Assembly: GCA_964639765.1 (NCBI GenBank)
Contig: CAZXEN010000017.1
Span: 1 to 48,482, forward strand
Reading direction: 5' to 3'
Length of the DNA: 48,482 nt
Source: Scybalousia_A sp964639765
GTDB taxonomy: Bacteria > Bacteroidota > Bacteroidia > Bacteroidales > P3
Shown here: one piece after another, positions 24,197 to 32,670 of the stretch
How positions within the stretch are numbered: the stretch's first letter is position 1
Layout of the letters: each line of letters opens with the position of its first letter
Translations under genes and position numbers: made by a program
Notes under the pieces: model-generated
Database searches by the model: none
What the model was told of the DNA's origin: nothing
The model's input: only the letters and a program-made list of their open reading frames with translations

Positions 24197-25101
24197 TCTT
24201 GAACTCCTTTCTCTTCTGTATTATTACTTGCCTGTGTATTTGCCACTTCCTCTGCAAGAGGTTTTTCTGCCTTTGGTTTTGCAGGAGGGAAATTAACGGC
24301 ATGTATTGCTCCTGTAGGACATTCAGCAACACATTTTCTACACATTTTACATTTATTGAAATCTATATAGGAAAGATTATTCTCTATTGTTATTGCTCCA
24401 AAAGGACAAGCTTTTTCACATTTGCCGCAACCTATGCAGGCAACATCGCAATTTTTCTTTGCAGCGGCTCCTTTTTCCTTATTTATGCAAGAAACAAAGA
24501 CTCTTCTTCCCTTAGGGCCTTTTTTTCTTAGTTCTATAACTCCTCTTGGGCAAGCTTTTACACAAGCACCGCAAGCAACACATTTTTCTTCATCAACTTC
24601 TGGCAGTCCTGTTTCCGGATTGATATGTAAAGCGTCAAACTTACAAGCTCTCGAACAATTACCCAAACCTAAACAACCAAAAGAGCAACCTCCTTCACCG
24701 GCAAAATTCTGATTGGCAACAAAACAGTCTGTTGCTCCGTCGTATTCTGCTTTTTTGTGAGTGTTGCATTTTCCTCCGTTGCATCGTACAACGGCAATCA
24801 TTGGCTCAGATTCTGCTGCCTGCAGACCCATTATTTCTGCTACTTGTGCCATAACAGGAGAACCTCCTACAGGACAAGCTTTCCCTTCAAGGTTTTCTGC
24901 CTTTACAATAGCCTCAGCCAAAGCTCTGCAACCAGCAAAGCCGCAACCTCCGCAATTTGCACCAGGAAGTTTCTCAGCAACCAAATCTATACGAGGATCT
25001 TCTATAACTTTGAATTTCTGTGCTACTAAATACAGAACCAAAGACAGGACAATTCCTGCTACGGTCAGGGCTATAACACCATAAATAATAATTGTTCCCA
25101 T
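24193..25101 (-). CDS. rnfB: Rnf electron transport complex subunit B (ferredoxin-type)
   Basis: A 302-residue protein with an N-terminal helix (about 4-25), the GANCGGCGFAGCRALAEA cluster motif, and four more Cys-rich sites: CSFGCLGLGNCSRAC, CVACGACVKACPRG, CDVACIGCGKCEKACPFG and CKMCRKCVAECPTG. It accepts electrons from reduced ferredoxin. First gene of rnfB-C-D-G-E. The Ala/Lys/Glu-rich C-terminal tail is not conserved in most relatives. A -7 element lies at 25135-25142. Confidence 0.95.
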   Translation of the reverse strand: MGTIIIYGVIALTVAGIVLSLVLYLVAQKFKVIEDPRIDLVAEKLPGANCGGCGFAGCRALAEAIVKAENLEGKACPVGGSPVMAQVAEIMGLQAAESEPMIAVVRCNGGKCNTHKKAEYDGATDCFVANQNFAGEGGCSFGCLGLGNCSRACKFDALHINPETGLPEVDEEKCVACGACVKACPRGVIELRKKGPKGRRVFVSCINKEKGAAAKKNCDVACIGCGKCEKACPFGAITIENNLSYIDFNKCKMCRKCVAECPTGAIHAVNFPPAKPKAEKPLAEEVANTQASNNTEEKGVQE

Positions 25102-25134
25102 AGTCTTTTCTTAAAAACTTTAAATATCAAACTG

Positions 25135-25142
25135 CAAAAGTA
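25135..25142 (-). promoter_or_regulatory. rnf operon promoter, -7 element TACTTTTG
   Basis: Minus-strand TACTTTTG plus C, about 35 bases before the rnfB ATG. Confidence 0.6.
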
Positions 25143-25262
25143 ATAATTTTTTTAGGAAAAAGAATATTTTGTTGGAAATAATTTCATTTTTTGACAAATC
25201 TCTGTTCCAAAAAACCAAATCTGGTACCAAAAAACGACGTTAAAATTCAGCCAAATCAAGAG

Positions 25263-25396
25263 AAAAACAAGCCAATCTTCGTCCTTTTTTTGCCACTTTA
25301 AGTCTTTGTGGTGAAAAAAACTATTTTTTTATGCAAAAAAAATAGTTTTTTTTAGTCAAAAAAATAGTTTTTTTCGGCATAAAAACGAAGATTGGC
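25263..25396. repeat. A-tract/core/T-tract module array, cluster 4, with long outer stem
   Basis: A perfect 12-base inverted repeat, GCCAATCTTCGT (25271-25282) and ACGAAGATTGGC (25385-25396), brackets three modules with a 3-base core: A7-cta-T7 (25314-25330), A8-tag-T8 (25335-25353) and A7-tag-T7 (25358-25374). Spacers are atgc, agtc and cggcat. A CCAC/GTGG hairpin lies near 25293-25311. It is in the 490-base gap between divergent genes, so it cannot simply be a terminator. Nothing else is supported in 25397-25593. Confidence 0.75.
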
Positions 25397-25593
25397 AAAT
25401 TTCAGGTTTGGAGTGGCGTAATTTCCCCTTTTATCGGCTGCATAGACATTTGAACTTGCGGCTTACAAACCAGTATTCACCACAACAAACACGGGCAACA
25501 GATACCGAAAGTGAATTTACAGGCTTATTTACAATAAAAAAAATGTTTTTTCGTTTGAGAATTAGATCTCTTTATAAAATATTCTTGTGCAAG

Positions 25594-26337
25594 ATGCAGA
25601 AAAAAGAAGTAAACATATTCATACCTTGTTGTGTGGATCAATTCTATCCATACATAGCTTTTGACCTTGTCGCCTTGGTTGAAAAACTGGGTTTCAAAAC
25701 TGTTTATAATACAGAACAGACTTGCTGTGGCAGGGTGCTATATGACAACGGCAACTGGAAAGAAGCAAAAGTTGTGGGAGAAAAACTCATAGATGATTTT
25801 TCAGGAGATTCTTCCATTGTCACATGTTCTGCCTCTTGCGTGGGATATATAAAGAACAATCTTGGCAAACTGTTCTACAACACTTCCTATCACAACTCCT
25901 ATAAATCCCTTTCCGAAAGGATAATGGATATTTCCGAGTTTATTCATGTCAATAAGCCCGATTGCGACTTGGATGCCGAGTTTCCTTTCAAGGTTTTCCT
26001 GCACAACAACTGCAAATCCTTGAACGAATATGATGTACAGGAAGAAGTGAGATTTATTCTTGGCAAGGTAAGGGGCATGGAACTTGTGAATGAAGAAAGA
26101 TGTGATTTTTGTTGTGGATATGGATCAGGACTGTATATGTACAATGAACCTGTCAGCAAAGAACTTACAAGAAAAAAAGTTGAAAAAGCCTTGTCACTCG
26201 GGGCAGAATACATAACCTCAACAGACACAACCTGTCTTATGCAGATGGACAACTATATCCGTAAGAACAATTTGAACATAAAGACTATACACTTGGTCAG
26301 TCTTCTAATGTACTCTTCCAAAAAAGACAATGAATAA
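25594..26337 (+). CDS. (Fe-S)-binding protein, LutA-like (CCG-domain)
   Basis: A 247-residue protein with the two cysteine-rich CCG repeats of the LutA/GlpC/HdrB type: TEQTCCGRVLYDNGNW with IPCCVDQFYP upstream, and CDFCCGYGSGLYMYNE with HNNCKSLNEYD upstream. LutA works with LutB and LutC in lactate oxidation, but neither is in the window. The start at 25594 (MQKKEVNIFIPCC) was chosen because family homology begins there; the longer open frame to 25408 runs into repeat sequence. Overlaps the next gene by 8 bases. Confidence 0.85.
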   Translation: MQKKEVNIFIPCCVDQFYPYIAFDLVALVEKLGFKTVYNTEQTCCGRVLYDNGNWKEAKVVGEKLIDDFSGDSSIVTCSASCVGYIKNNLGKLFYNTSYHNSYKSLSERIMDISEFIHVNKPDCDLDAEFPFKVFLHNNCKSLNEYDVQEEVRFILGKVRGMELVNEERCDFCCGYGSGLYMYNEPVSKELTRKKVEKALSLGAEYITSTDTTCLMQMDNYIRKNNLNIKTIHLVSLLMYSSKKDNE

Positions 26338-27271
26338 TACCTGGCTTTCCGACAGACCTTTCAATGCTTATTCTTCTTATATGAAAAAAACTTTTGGACA
26401 AAGAATTCAAAAGCTTAGCATTGATGCCGGCTTCACATGTCCAAACAGGGACGGGAAGATTTCAACAAACGGATGTACTTTTTGCTCAAATGATGCTTTT
26501 AATCCTTCCTACTGCAGGAATTTTTCTTCCATTACTGAACAGATTAACGAAGGAATAAAATTTCATCAGTGGAGATATAAAAAAGTAAAACAATACTTTG
26601 CGTATTTTCAGGCCTATTCCAACACATACGCTCCGATAGAAATACTGAAAAAGAAGTATGAGGAGGCTCTTTCCCACGAAAATATATGCGGACTTGTGAT
26701 TGGGACAAGACCAGACTGCATTGATGAAGAAAAACTGCAATACCTGCAGACTCTAAACAAAGACTGTCACATCATTGTGGAGTTTGGAATAGAAAGCTGC
26801 TATGACAAAACACTCAAGGAAATAAACCGCGGACACAGTTTTGAGGATACAAAACAAGCTCTTGAACTCTGCAGAAAATATGGTCTGAAAACAGGAGGAC
26901 ATCTTATCTTTGGCCTGCCTACAGAGACAAGGAAAGAAATGCTGGAGGAAGCCGACATTATTTCTTCCCTGCCTTTGGACACCATAAAGTTTCATCAGCT
27001 GCAAATACTCAAAAACACCGCAATGGCAGAAGACTATATCAAAAACCCCAAGAAATACAATCTCTTCACTTTTGAAGAATACAAAGATTTTATTATTGCT
27101 TTTCTTGAACGTTTGAATCCTGATATTGTAATAGAACGCTTTGTTTCGGAAGTTCCTCCAAGATATAATGTCCTGTCTGCTTGGAGTAATCTGAGAAATG
27201 AAGAAATAGTGGCAGAAATAGAAATGGAAATGGTGGAAAGAAAAACTTTTCAGGGAAGACTTTTCAAATAA
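26330..27271 (+). CDS. Radical SAM protein, YhcC family (TIGR01212)
   Basis: A 313-residue protein with FGQRIQKLSIDAGFTCPNRD and the cysteine cluster CPNRDGKISTNGCTFCSND, the unusual long-spaced radical SAM motif of the YhcC family. Further family stretches are CGLVIGTRPDCIDEEKLQYL, VEFGIESCYDKTLKEINRGH and TGGHLIFGLPTETRKEML. The exact reaction of the family is not settled. Translationally coupled to the LutA-like gene and 15 bases before rlmN. Confidence 0.92.
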   Translation: MNNTWLSDRPFNAYSSYMKKTFGQRIQKLSIDAGFTCPNRDGKISTNGCTFCSNDAFNPSYCRNFSSITEQINEGIKFHQWRYKKVKQYFAYFQAYSNTYAPIEILKKKYEEALSHENICGLVIGTRPDCIDEEKLQYLQTLNKDCHIIVEFGIESCYDKTLKEINRGHSFEDTKQALELCRKYGLKTGGHLIFGLPTETRKEMLEEADIISSLPLDTIKFHQLQILKNTAMAEDYIKNPKKYNLFTFEEYKDFIIAFLERLNPDIVIERFVSEVPPRYNVLSAWSNLRNEEIVAEIEMEMVERKTFQGRLFK

Positions 27272-27286
27272 AAATATCTGAAGTTT

Positions 27287-28303
27287 ATGAAAGAATACCT
27301 TTATGGCAAAACATTGAACGAATTGCAGGCCTTGGCGGAGAAGTATAACCAAAAGAAATTTGTCGCAAAGCAGATAGCAGACTGGCTATACAAAAAAAAT
27401 GCAACTGAAACAGAAGATATGACCAATCTGTCCAAATCTTTCAGGGAAGAACTCGCCAAAGACTGTTGCGTTGGTTTGCAGGCATACATAAAAGTCTTGA
27501 CTTCCAAAGACGGGACAAAGAAGTATCTTTTCCATTATCCGAACAATGTTTTCGTGGAGGCTGTCAGTATTTTTGACAAAGAAAGAGTTACCCTTTGCAT
27601 TTCAACACAGGCTGGCTGCAAAATGAACTGTGATTTTTGTGCAACAGGCAAACAGGGTTTCCAACGCAATCTTTCCTGCAATGAAATCCTGAATATCTTC
27701 CGCTCTATTGACGAGTTCGCTTCCATAAAGAATATTGTGTATATGGGAATGGGAGAACCTTTGGACAATTACTTGGAAGTGAAAAAAAGTCTGGAAATAC
27801 TGTGTTCAGACTACGGCTATGGCTTTTCCCCGCACAGGATAACCGTATCCACGGCAGGCTATTTGCCGTTCTTGGAGAAGTTTCTTACAGAAACAGACGT
27901 GGATGTCGCCATATCTTTGCACAATCCTATTCCGGAAGAAAGGCAAGAAATCATGCCTATTGAAAGAGCTTTTCCTATAGAACGGACAATAGAGGTACTG
28001 AAACGCTTTGACTGGACAAAACAACGGCATCTTACTTTTGAATATATTGTCTTTGACTCACTGAACAATGAACAAAGACATATAAATGCTCTTGCCAAGT
28101 TGCTCAACGGCCTTTCCTGCAGGATAAACCTTATACCTTTCAACACTATGCCTGATACCGTATATAAAGGTGTAACAAATGAACAAATGACTAAATTCAA
28201 AAATGCCCTGAATAAAAAAGGTCTGCTTACAACTGTTCGTGTCTCAAAAGGACAAGATGTAATGGCTGCCTGCGGACTTCTTTCCACAAAAGAATACAGA
28301 TAA
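27287..28303 (+). CDS. rlmN: Dual-specificity 23S rRNA/tRNA adenine C2-methyltransferase
   Basis: RlmN, 338 residues, a radical SAM enzyme that methylates A2503 of 23S rRNA and A37 of tRNAs. Seen: cluster motif STQAGCKMNCDFCATGKQGF, NIVYMGMGEPLDN, RITVSTAGYLP, AISLHNPIPEERQEIMPIER, NLIPFNTMPD and the C-terminal methyl-carrying cysteine in DVMAACGLL. Length is normal. Confidence 0.96.
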   Translation: MKEYLYGKTLNELQALAEKYNQKKFVAKQIADWLYKKNATETEDMTNLSKSFREELAKDCCVGLQAYIKVLTSKDGTKKYLFHYPNNVFVEAVSIFDKERVTLCISTQAGCKMNCDFCATGKQGFQRNLSCNEILNIFRSIDEFASIKNIVYMGMGEPLDNYLEVKKSLEILCSDYGYGFSPHRITVSTAGYLPFLEKFLTETDVDVAISLHNPIPEERQEIMPIERAFPIERTIEVLKRFDWTKQRHLTFEYIVFDSLNNEQRHINALAKLLNGLSCRINLIPFNTMPDTVYKGVTNEQMTKFKNALNKKGLLTTVRVSKGQDVMAACGLLSTKEYR

Positions 28304-28389
28304 TGCGAATCCGTTGTTGCAAACCCGCTTTGTCTTTTGGCTGTATCTGTTTCCTGCAAAAGAAGTAAATGTGTTTGGAACAAAAGTAT

Positions 28390-29049
28390 TTATCTTTTCT
28401 TTCTTATTATTTTTGGGAAAATCTCCTCAAAAAAGATATCTCTTTGAATTATACGGTAATGAGGTTTATAGGTATCGTGATAAACTCTTGAATGCACCCA
28501 GGCATAATGCCCTTTGTCTATCAGGTTTTCTATGTATATGCTGTCTTCTTCAAAGTTGGCAAGGTTTAAATCCATTTTTGAAATAAGATTACATCTCTCC
28601 CGCCATTCTTTTTGCCAATCTGAAACAGTAAGGCTTTTATTTATGAGCATAGAAGAACGAATAAAACAATCAGCAAGCTCTTCCTTGGTAATAATGCCGT
28701 CTTGTATGGCGTTAAGATTTACACGTATAAAATTACCGTCTAAACCGCAAGGCTCAAAATAAGGAGAAGCAATCCTTTCTATTGAAGACAGTTCTTTGTC
28801 AAGATAATTCATCACACTGTTAACATCTTCTACCAGATGTTCTGGCCCGAATACATCCTGAAAACTGCTTTTATATAAATCTGCAAGCTGACTTAAAGGA
28901 TATTCCCTTAAAACATTGGCAACAAAAAGCCTGATTTTTGTCTCTTTGCTTTGGGTTGCTGAGGACAATCCCGTATTGTTTCCTTCCTGACCGTAACCTG
29001 TGCCTGCAACAATTGCAGACAGCAGAAGCAAAACAAACAGTTTTTTCAT
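28390..29049 (-). CDS. Conserved Bacteroidales exported protein of unknown function
   Basis: A 219-residue protein with signal peptide (MKKLFVLLLLSAIVAGTGYG). The mature part contains LADLYKSSFQDVFGPEHLVE, then YFEPCGLDGNFIRVNLNAI and HSRVYHDTYKPHYRIIQRDI, a pattern I recall from uncharacterised Bacteroidales proteins. The start at 29049 is preferred over 29058 because it begins the signal peptide. Only 13 bases separate it from the YfcC stop upstream, so it is probably co-transcribed with the transporter. Confidence 0.75.
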   Translation of the reverse strand: MKKLFVLLLLSAIVAGTGYGQEGNNTGLSSATQSKETKIRLFVANVLREYPLSQLADLYKSSFQDVFGPEHLVEDVNSVMNYLDKELSSIERIASPYFEPCGLDGNFIRVNLNAIQDGIITKEELADCFIRSSMLINKSLTVSDWQKEWRERCNLISKMDLNLANFEEDSIYIENLIDKGHYAWVHSRVYHDTYKPHYRIIQRDIFFEEIFPKIIRKKR

Positions 29050-29062
29050 AAACATCAATCAA

Positions 29063-30646
29063 TTAGAAATTTGGAAGAGAGAAAAACAACGTAGGCATCA
29101 ATAACAACCAACCAACAACAACCATTATAAGGATAAATTTCCATGCAAATTTCAACCATTTAACATATGGAACATGGGCAACTCCTAATACAGCTATCAA
29201 TACTCCAGATGTAGGTGTAATCAGATTAGTTAATCCGTCACCGATATGAAATGCGGTAACAGTACTTTGAAGATTTACTCCAACAATGTTTGATATTTCA
29301 CTGAACATAGGCATAAGCATGGCTGCTTTTGCTGTTCCAGAAGTTATAATTGCATTCAATAGAGTCTGAAAACCATACATAATACTCAAAGCTCCTACTT
29401 GTCCTGTACCATCTATTGCATTGGAAACAGCATAAAGTAATGTATCTATAACTTTTCCATCTTCCAAAACAACAATAATTCCGCTTGCCAGACCAACAAC
29501 CATTGCTGCAGAAAGTATATCTTTTGCTCCTACAATGAATGACTGACAGAGCATGGATGTTGTCTTGCCCATTGCATAACCACAAGTAATAGCCATAGTA
29601 AAAAACAATGCTGCAATTTCTGCAAATCCCCAATCATATCCCACAACTCCAAGCACAAGATAAGCAATGGTAAAGAACAGGATTACCAAAGCGTATGCCT
29701 GAATATTTTTTTTGCATGCAAAATATCCAAGTGCTACATATAATAATGTAAAGAAAGCAAGTACAATATCTCTGGCTTCAACTCCATTTACAAAACATGA
29801 GACAACAAAACCCAACTGCACAATCGCCACAACCAAATAAGTGATCCACGTTGTTTTTGTCGTTGCTGTTATTTCTCCTCTGTTGGCTTCTTTCTGAGCC
29901 TTACGCCAAAAGAAATCCTCAGAGTATGTAGGTGACTTCCTTGGATTGTGTTTTATTTTATTTGCATACCAAAGCACAAAAGCAATTCCTATGCTTGTCA
30001 TTACAAACCAAATGAATATTCTGTATTCTATTCCTGAAAACATCTTCAGTCCTGCTATATCCTGAGCAATGCCAAGAGTAAAAGGATTCAGGATACATCC
30101 TGCAAAACCTAATCCTGCAGCAAGAAAACACATACATATTCCCGTAATACTGTCATATCCCATACTTATTGCCAAAGGAATAAATATTGCAACAAAGGCT
30201 ATTGTTTCCTCACTCATGCCAAACACGGCTCCAAACAAAGAAAACATCAGCATAATTAAAATAATAATCAGATTATTAACGCCAATCAAGTTGAAAAGCT
30301 TGTACTTCTTCAAGACGTCTGACTTTCGTAGAAACGTCTGAACTCCTATATGTATGGCATTTGTTTCATTAAGTATCCAAAAAGCTCCTCCAAGTATAAG
30401 GATGAAAACAATAATGCCGGGAGTTCTTTGAAAACCCTTGAAAAATGCTGACATTATCTGCCAAACCTGAGGAGAAGACTCCTCATAATGAAAAGTATTT
30501 GGCACAATTTGATTGACAACCTTGCCAGAACCTGTTACTTGCTCTACCCTGTCAAATTCTCCTGCAGGAACTACAAGAGTGCATATCGCCGCTAAAACTA
30601 TTAAACAAAAAATAATAGCATACGTGTGTGGTATTTTCTTAAACAT
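29063..30646 (-). CDS. YfcC-family (DcuC-type) membrane transporter
   Basis: A 527-residue integral membrane protein with 12-13 predicted helices. The start IPHTYAIIFCLIVLAAICTL followed by VVPAGEFDRV, GMSEETIAFVAIFIPLAISM and ITPTSGVLIAVLGVAHVPYV are typical of YfcC. Members are putative basic amino acid or C4-dicarboxylate carriers; the substrate is not readable from sequence. With the classical OTC gene 20 kb away an arginine/ornithine role is conceivable but only inference. Confidence 0.88.
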   Translation of the reverse strand: MFKKIPHTYAIIFCLIVLAAICTLVVPAGEFDRVEQVTGSGKVVNQIVPNTFHYEESSPQVWQIMSAFFKGFQRTPGIIVFILILGGAFWILNETNAIHIGVQTFLRKSDVLKKYKLFNLIGVNNLIIILIMLMFSLFGAVFGMSEETIAFVAIFIPLAISMGYDSITGICMCFLAAGLGFAGCILNPFTLGIAQDIAGLKMFSGIEYRIFIWFVMTSIGIAFVLWYANKIKHNPRKSPTYSEDFFWRKAQKEANRGEITATTKTTWITYLVVAIVQLGFVVSCFVNGVEARDIVLAFFTLLYVALGYFACKKNIQAYALVILFFTIAYLVLGVVGYDWGFAEIAALFFTMAITCGYAMGKTTSMLCQSFIVGAKDILSAAMVVGLASGIIVVLEDGKVIDTLLYAVSNAIDGTGQVGALSIMYGFQTLLNAIITSGTAKAAMLMPMFSEISNIVGVNLQSTVTAFHIGDGLTNLITPTSGVLIAVLGVAHVPYVKWLKFAWKFILIMVVVGWLLLMPTLFFSLPNF

Positions 30647-30685
30647 ATTTTATATATTTTGGTTTTCCTTTCATATAACATTATG

Positions 30686-30693
30686 CAAAAGTA
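30686..30693 (-). promoter_or_regulatory. yfcC promoter, -7 element TACTTTTG
   Basis: Minus-strand TACTTTTG plus C, 40 bases before the yfcC ATG and back to back with the esterase promoter. Confidence 0.6.
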
Positions 30694-30711
30694 GTACATT
30701 TTTGCCAATTA

Positions 30712-30743
30712 TTTGCATATCTCATATTTCTTTTATAACTTTG
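30712..30743 (+). promoter_or_regulatory. Complete Bacteroidota promoter (TTTG-N20-TAACTTTG)
   Basis: TTTG at 30712-30715, exactly 20 bases, then TAACTTTG at 30736-30743. It is the best full match in the window to the -33/-7 consensus and drives the esterase gene. Confidence 0.75.
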
Positions 30744-30808
30744 CAAACTCCAACGGTCTTATAATAAGGCTCTTTTTTGATTTTATTCACTTTTTTTAAA
30801 ATCCACAG

Positions 30809-31615
30809 ATGAAAAAGATAAAAATATTACTAATCTTAATCATAGCCAGTTTCAGTGCTGGCTGTCAGAACCACTGTCTGTCCGCAAAAAGAAACGTTGT
30901 GGACAATTCATACAACTTTTGGGTCTATACTCCTGAAGGTTATGACACTCTGCAAGAAAAGGCTCCTCTTATAATATTTCTCCACGGAGCAAGTCTTTGC
31001 GGAAACAATCTAAACAAAGTAAGACGCTATGGACCATTGCATGCTTTGGATATGGGAAGAAGAATCCCTGCTGTCATAATAGCTCCTCAAAACAACAAAG
31101 GTGCTTGGCAACCAAAAAAGATTCTTGATATTCTTGAATGGACAAAAAAGAATTATGCTTTTGATACAAACAGAGTCTACGCAATAGGAATGAGTTTGGG
31201 CGGATATGGTGTTTTGGAGTTTGTAGGAACTTATCCTGAGAAAATAGCTGCTGCAATGGCTCTTTGCGGAGGCTGTAATCTGAAAAACCTGCAACCATTG
31301 GGAGAACTGCCTCTTTGGATTATCCACGGAACAGCAGATAGAGAAGTGCCAATGAGCCAATCCAAGAAGATTGTTACTGCACTACAGGTTAAAAATAATG
31401 ATAAACGTCTTCGTTTTGACTGGTTTAAGGGAGTAAATCACGCTGGATTGTCACGCTTGCTTTATTTAGATGACACATATCGCTGGCTTCTTTCCCACAA
31501 TCTGAAAGACGAAGACAGAAAAGTAAACAGGGATATAAAACTTAGAAAGGAAGATATGAAGAATGCTTATGCAAACCTTTCAAAAACAGCAAAGAAACCT
31601 AAAATGATTGAATAA
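30809..31615 (+). CDS. Alpha/beta-hydrolase (phospholipase/carboxylesterase) lipoprotein
   Basis: A 268-residue protein with lipoprotein leader (lipobox SAGC, then QNHC). The alpha/beta-hydrolase fold shows the oxyanion region APLIIFLHGASLCGNN, nucleophile elbow AIGMSLGGYGVLEF (Ser), acid in WIIHGTADREVPM (Asp) and histidine in KGVNHAGLSRL. Similar proteins are annotated as dienelactone hydrolase/phospholipase or feruloyl-esterase-like. Substrate unknown. Ends 2 bases from the convergent mgtC stop. Confidence 0.88.
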   Translation: MKKIKILLILIIASFSAGCQNHCLSAKRNVVDNSYNFWVYTPEGYDTLQEKAPLIIFLHGASLCGNNLNKVRRYGPLHALDMGRRIPAVIIAPQNNKGAWQPKKILDILEWTKKNYAFDTNRVYAIGMSLGGYGVLEFVGTYPEKIAAAMALCGGCNLKNLQPLGELPLWIIHGTADREVPMSQSKKIVTALQVKNNDKRLRFDWFKGVNHAGLSRLLYLDDTYRWLLSHNLKDEDRKVNRDIKLRKEDMKNAYANLSKTAKKPKMIE

Positions 31616-31617
31616 AA

Positions 31618-32301
31618 TCATTCTAGGGAAAGAATTTCTGCAGGAGAAAACTTAGTATAAATCTCAGATATTATTGTGTTATATTTATATCTTTTAGCTC
31701 TTATTTCCAGAGAAATAATATAGTCTGATTTCTTTTCTACCGAACATTCTTTAATTAGTATTCCTTCATTTTTTAGATTAGTAAGTATCTGTTCTATCTG
31801 CTTTTGTTCTGAGCAAGCAAAAACTATGGTTATATGTCTAAAAGTTAGTCTTTTAAGAAAATAATTTATAATACTTAGAACAAAGATTACAATAATGGTT
31901 GTGAAAGATGCTATGAAATACATTCCACCGCCACAAGCCAAACCTATCGCTCCCGTAACCCAAATGCCTGCTGCTGTGGTCAAACCTCTGATAAACTTCT
32001 TTTGAAAGATGATTGTACCGGCTCCAATGAAACCTATTCCGGTTACAACCTGAGAAGCTATTCGTGAAGGGTCAAAAGAAACGGATTTCACTCCCAGAAA
32101 AGCATTGAAACCATACTGGGAAATCAACATAAACAAAGCACTTCCCAATGCAACAAGAACATGTGTGCGAAAACCAGCTTCTTTGGCGTGGTATTCTCTT
32201 TCCAATCCAATAACACCTCCTAAAACAGCGGCTACCAAAAGCCTGATAATGTAATCCCAATCCATAGAATAATCTTTTTTAACCTCAGATAATAACGCCA
32301 T
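31618..32301 (-). CDS. MgtC/SapB family membrane protein
   Basis: A 227-residue protein with four to five helices in the N-terminal MgtC domain: IIRLLVAAVLGGVIGLEREY, EAGFRTHVLVALGSALFMLI, ASQVVTGIGFIGAGTIIF and GLTTAAGIWVTGAIGLACGG. The C-terminal domain (about 150-227) is cytoplasmic and ACT-like. Family members relate to Mg2+ limitation and acid tolerance. The start at 32301 (MALLSEVKKD), preceded by AAGGAT, is preferred; 32265 (MDWDYIIRLL) is possible and 32355 is not convincing. Confidence 0.88.
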   Translation of the reverse strand: MALLSEVKKDYSMDWDYIIRLLVAAVLGGVIGLEREYHAKEAGFRTHVLVALGSALFMLISQYGFNAFLGVKSVSFDPSRIASQVVTGIGFIGAGTIIFQKKFIRGLTTAAGIWVTGAIGLACGGGMYFIASFTTIIVIFVLSIINYFLKRLTFRHITIVFACSEQKQIEQILTNLKNEGILIKECSVEKKSDYIISLEIRAKRYKYNTIISEIYTKFSPAEILSLE

Positions 32302-32380
32302 ATCCTTGGTTTTTATTGTATTGATTTTGTCTTGGAAACATAAAGAAAAAGACAACTTTTTATTGAATTTACCGTATTTG

Positions 32381-32466
32381 AAAAAAGAGTTGGTTTTTGG
32401 AAATAAAATCCAACTCTTTATACCCTGAAGAGTTGATTTTTGCGTCTGAAATCCTACTCTTTTTTC
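32381..32466. repeat. A-tract/core/T-tract module array, cluster 5
   Basis: Four modules with alternating complementary cores: gagttgg, tccaactc, gagttga and tcctactc, separated by ggaaat, accctg and gcgtctg. AAAAAGAGTTGGTTTTTGG is shared with cluster 7. It lies in the 369-base gap between divergent mgtC and the OmpH-like gene. The rest of that gap holds only the promoter at 32634. Confidence 0.75.
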
Positions 32467-32633
32467 GCAAAAACAAACAGCACAAATATAAAATTGAAAA
32501 TCAAACCATTAACGGCAACAAGTATTATGGAACCAACCAAAACCTTGGACAGGCGTTTAACCAAATACGGGGTTTTTTTGTTTTTTCTTGATTTTTCTGT
32601 ACAGCAATTTCCTTTTAATATCAAAAAAATAAG

Positions 32634-32641
32634 TACCTTTG
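32634..32641 (+). promoter_or_regulatory. OmpH-like gene promoter, -7 element TACCTTTG
   Basis: TACCTTTG plus C, 29 bases before the ATG at 32671. Confidence 0.55.
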
Positions 32642-32670
32642 CCGAAAATTTATAAAATCCAATACGTAAT

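Noticed and set aside
25263..25396. CRISPR-like array
   Set aside because: Units are short A/T-rich palindromes with 4-8 base spacers, not 23-50 base repeats with long unique spacers, and no cas gene is present.
25408..25593. Extended N-terminus of the LutA-like protein
   Set aside because: Family similarity starts at 25594 and the extra 62 residues come from a basic, low-complexity stretch next to the repeat array.
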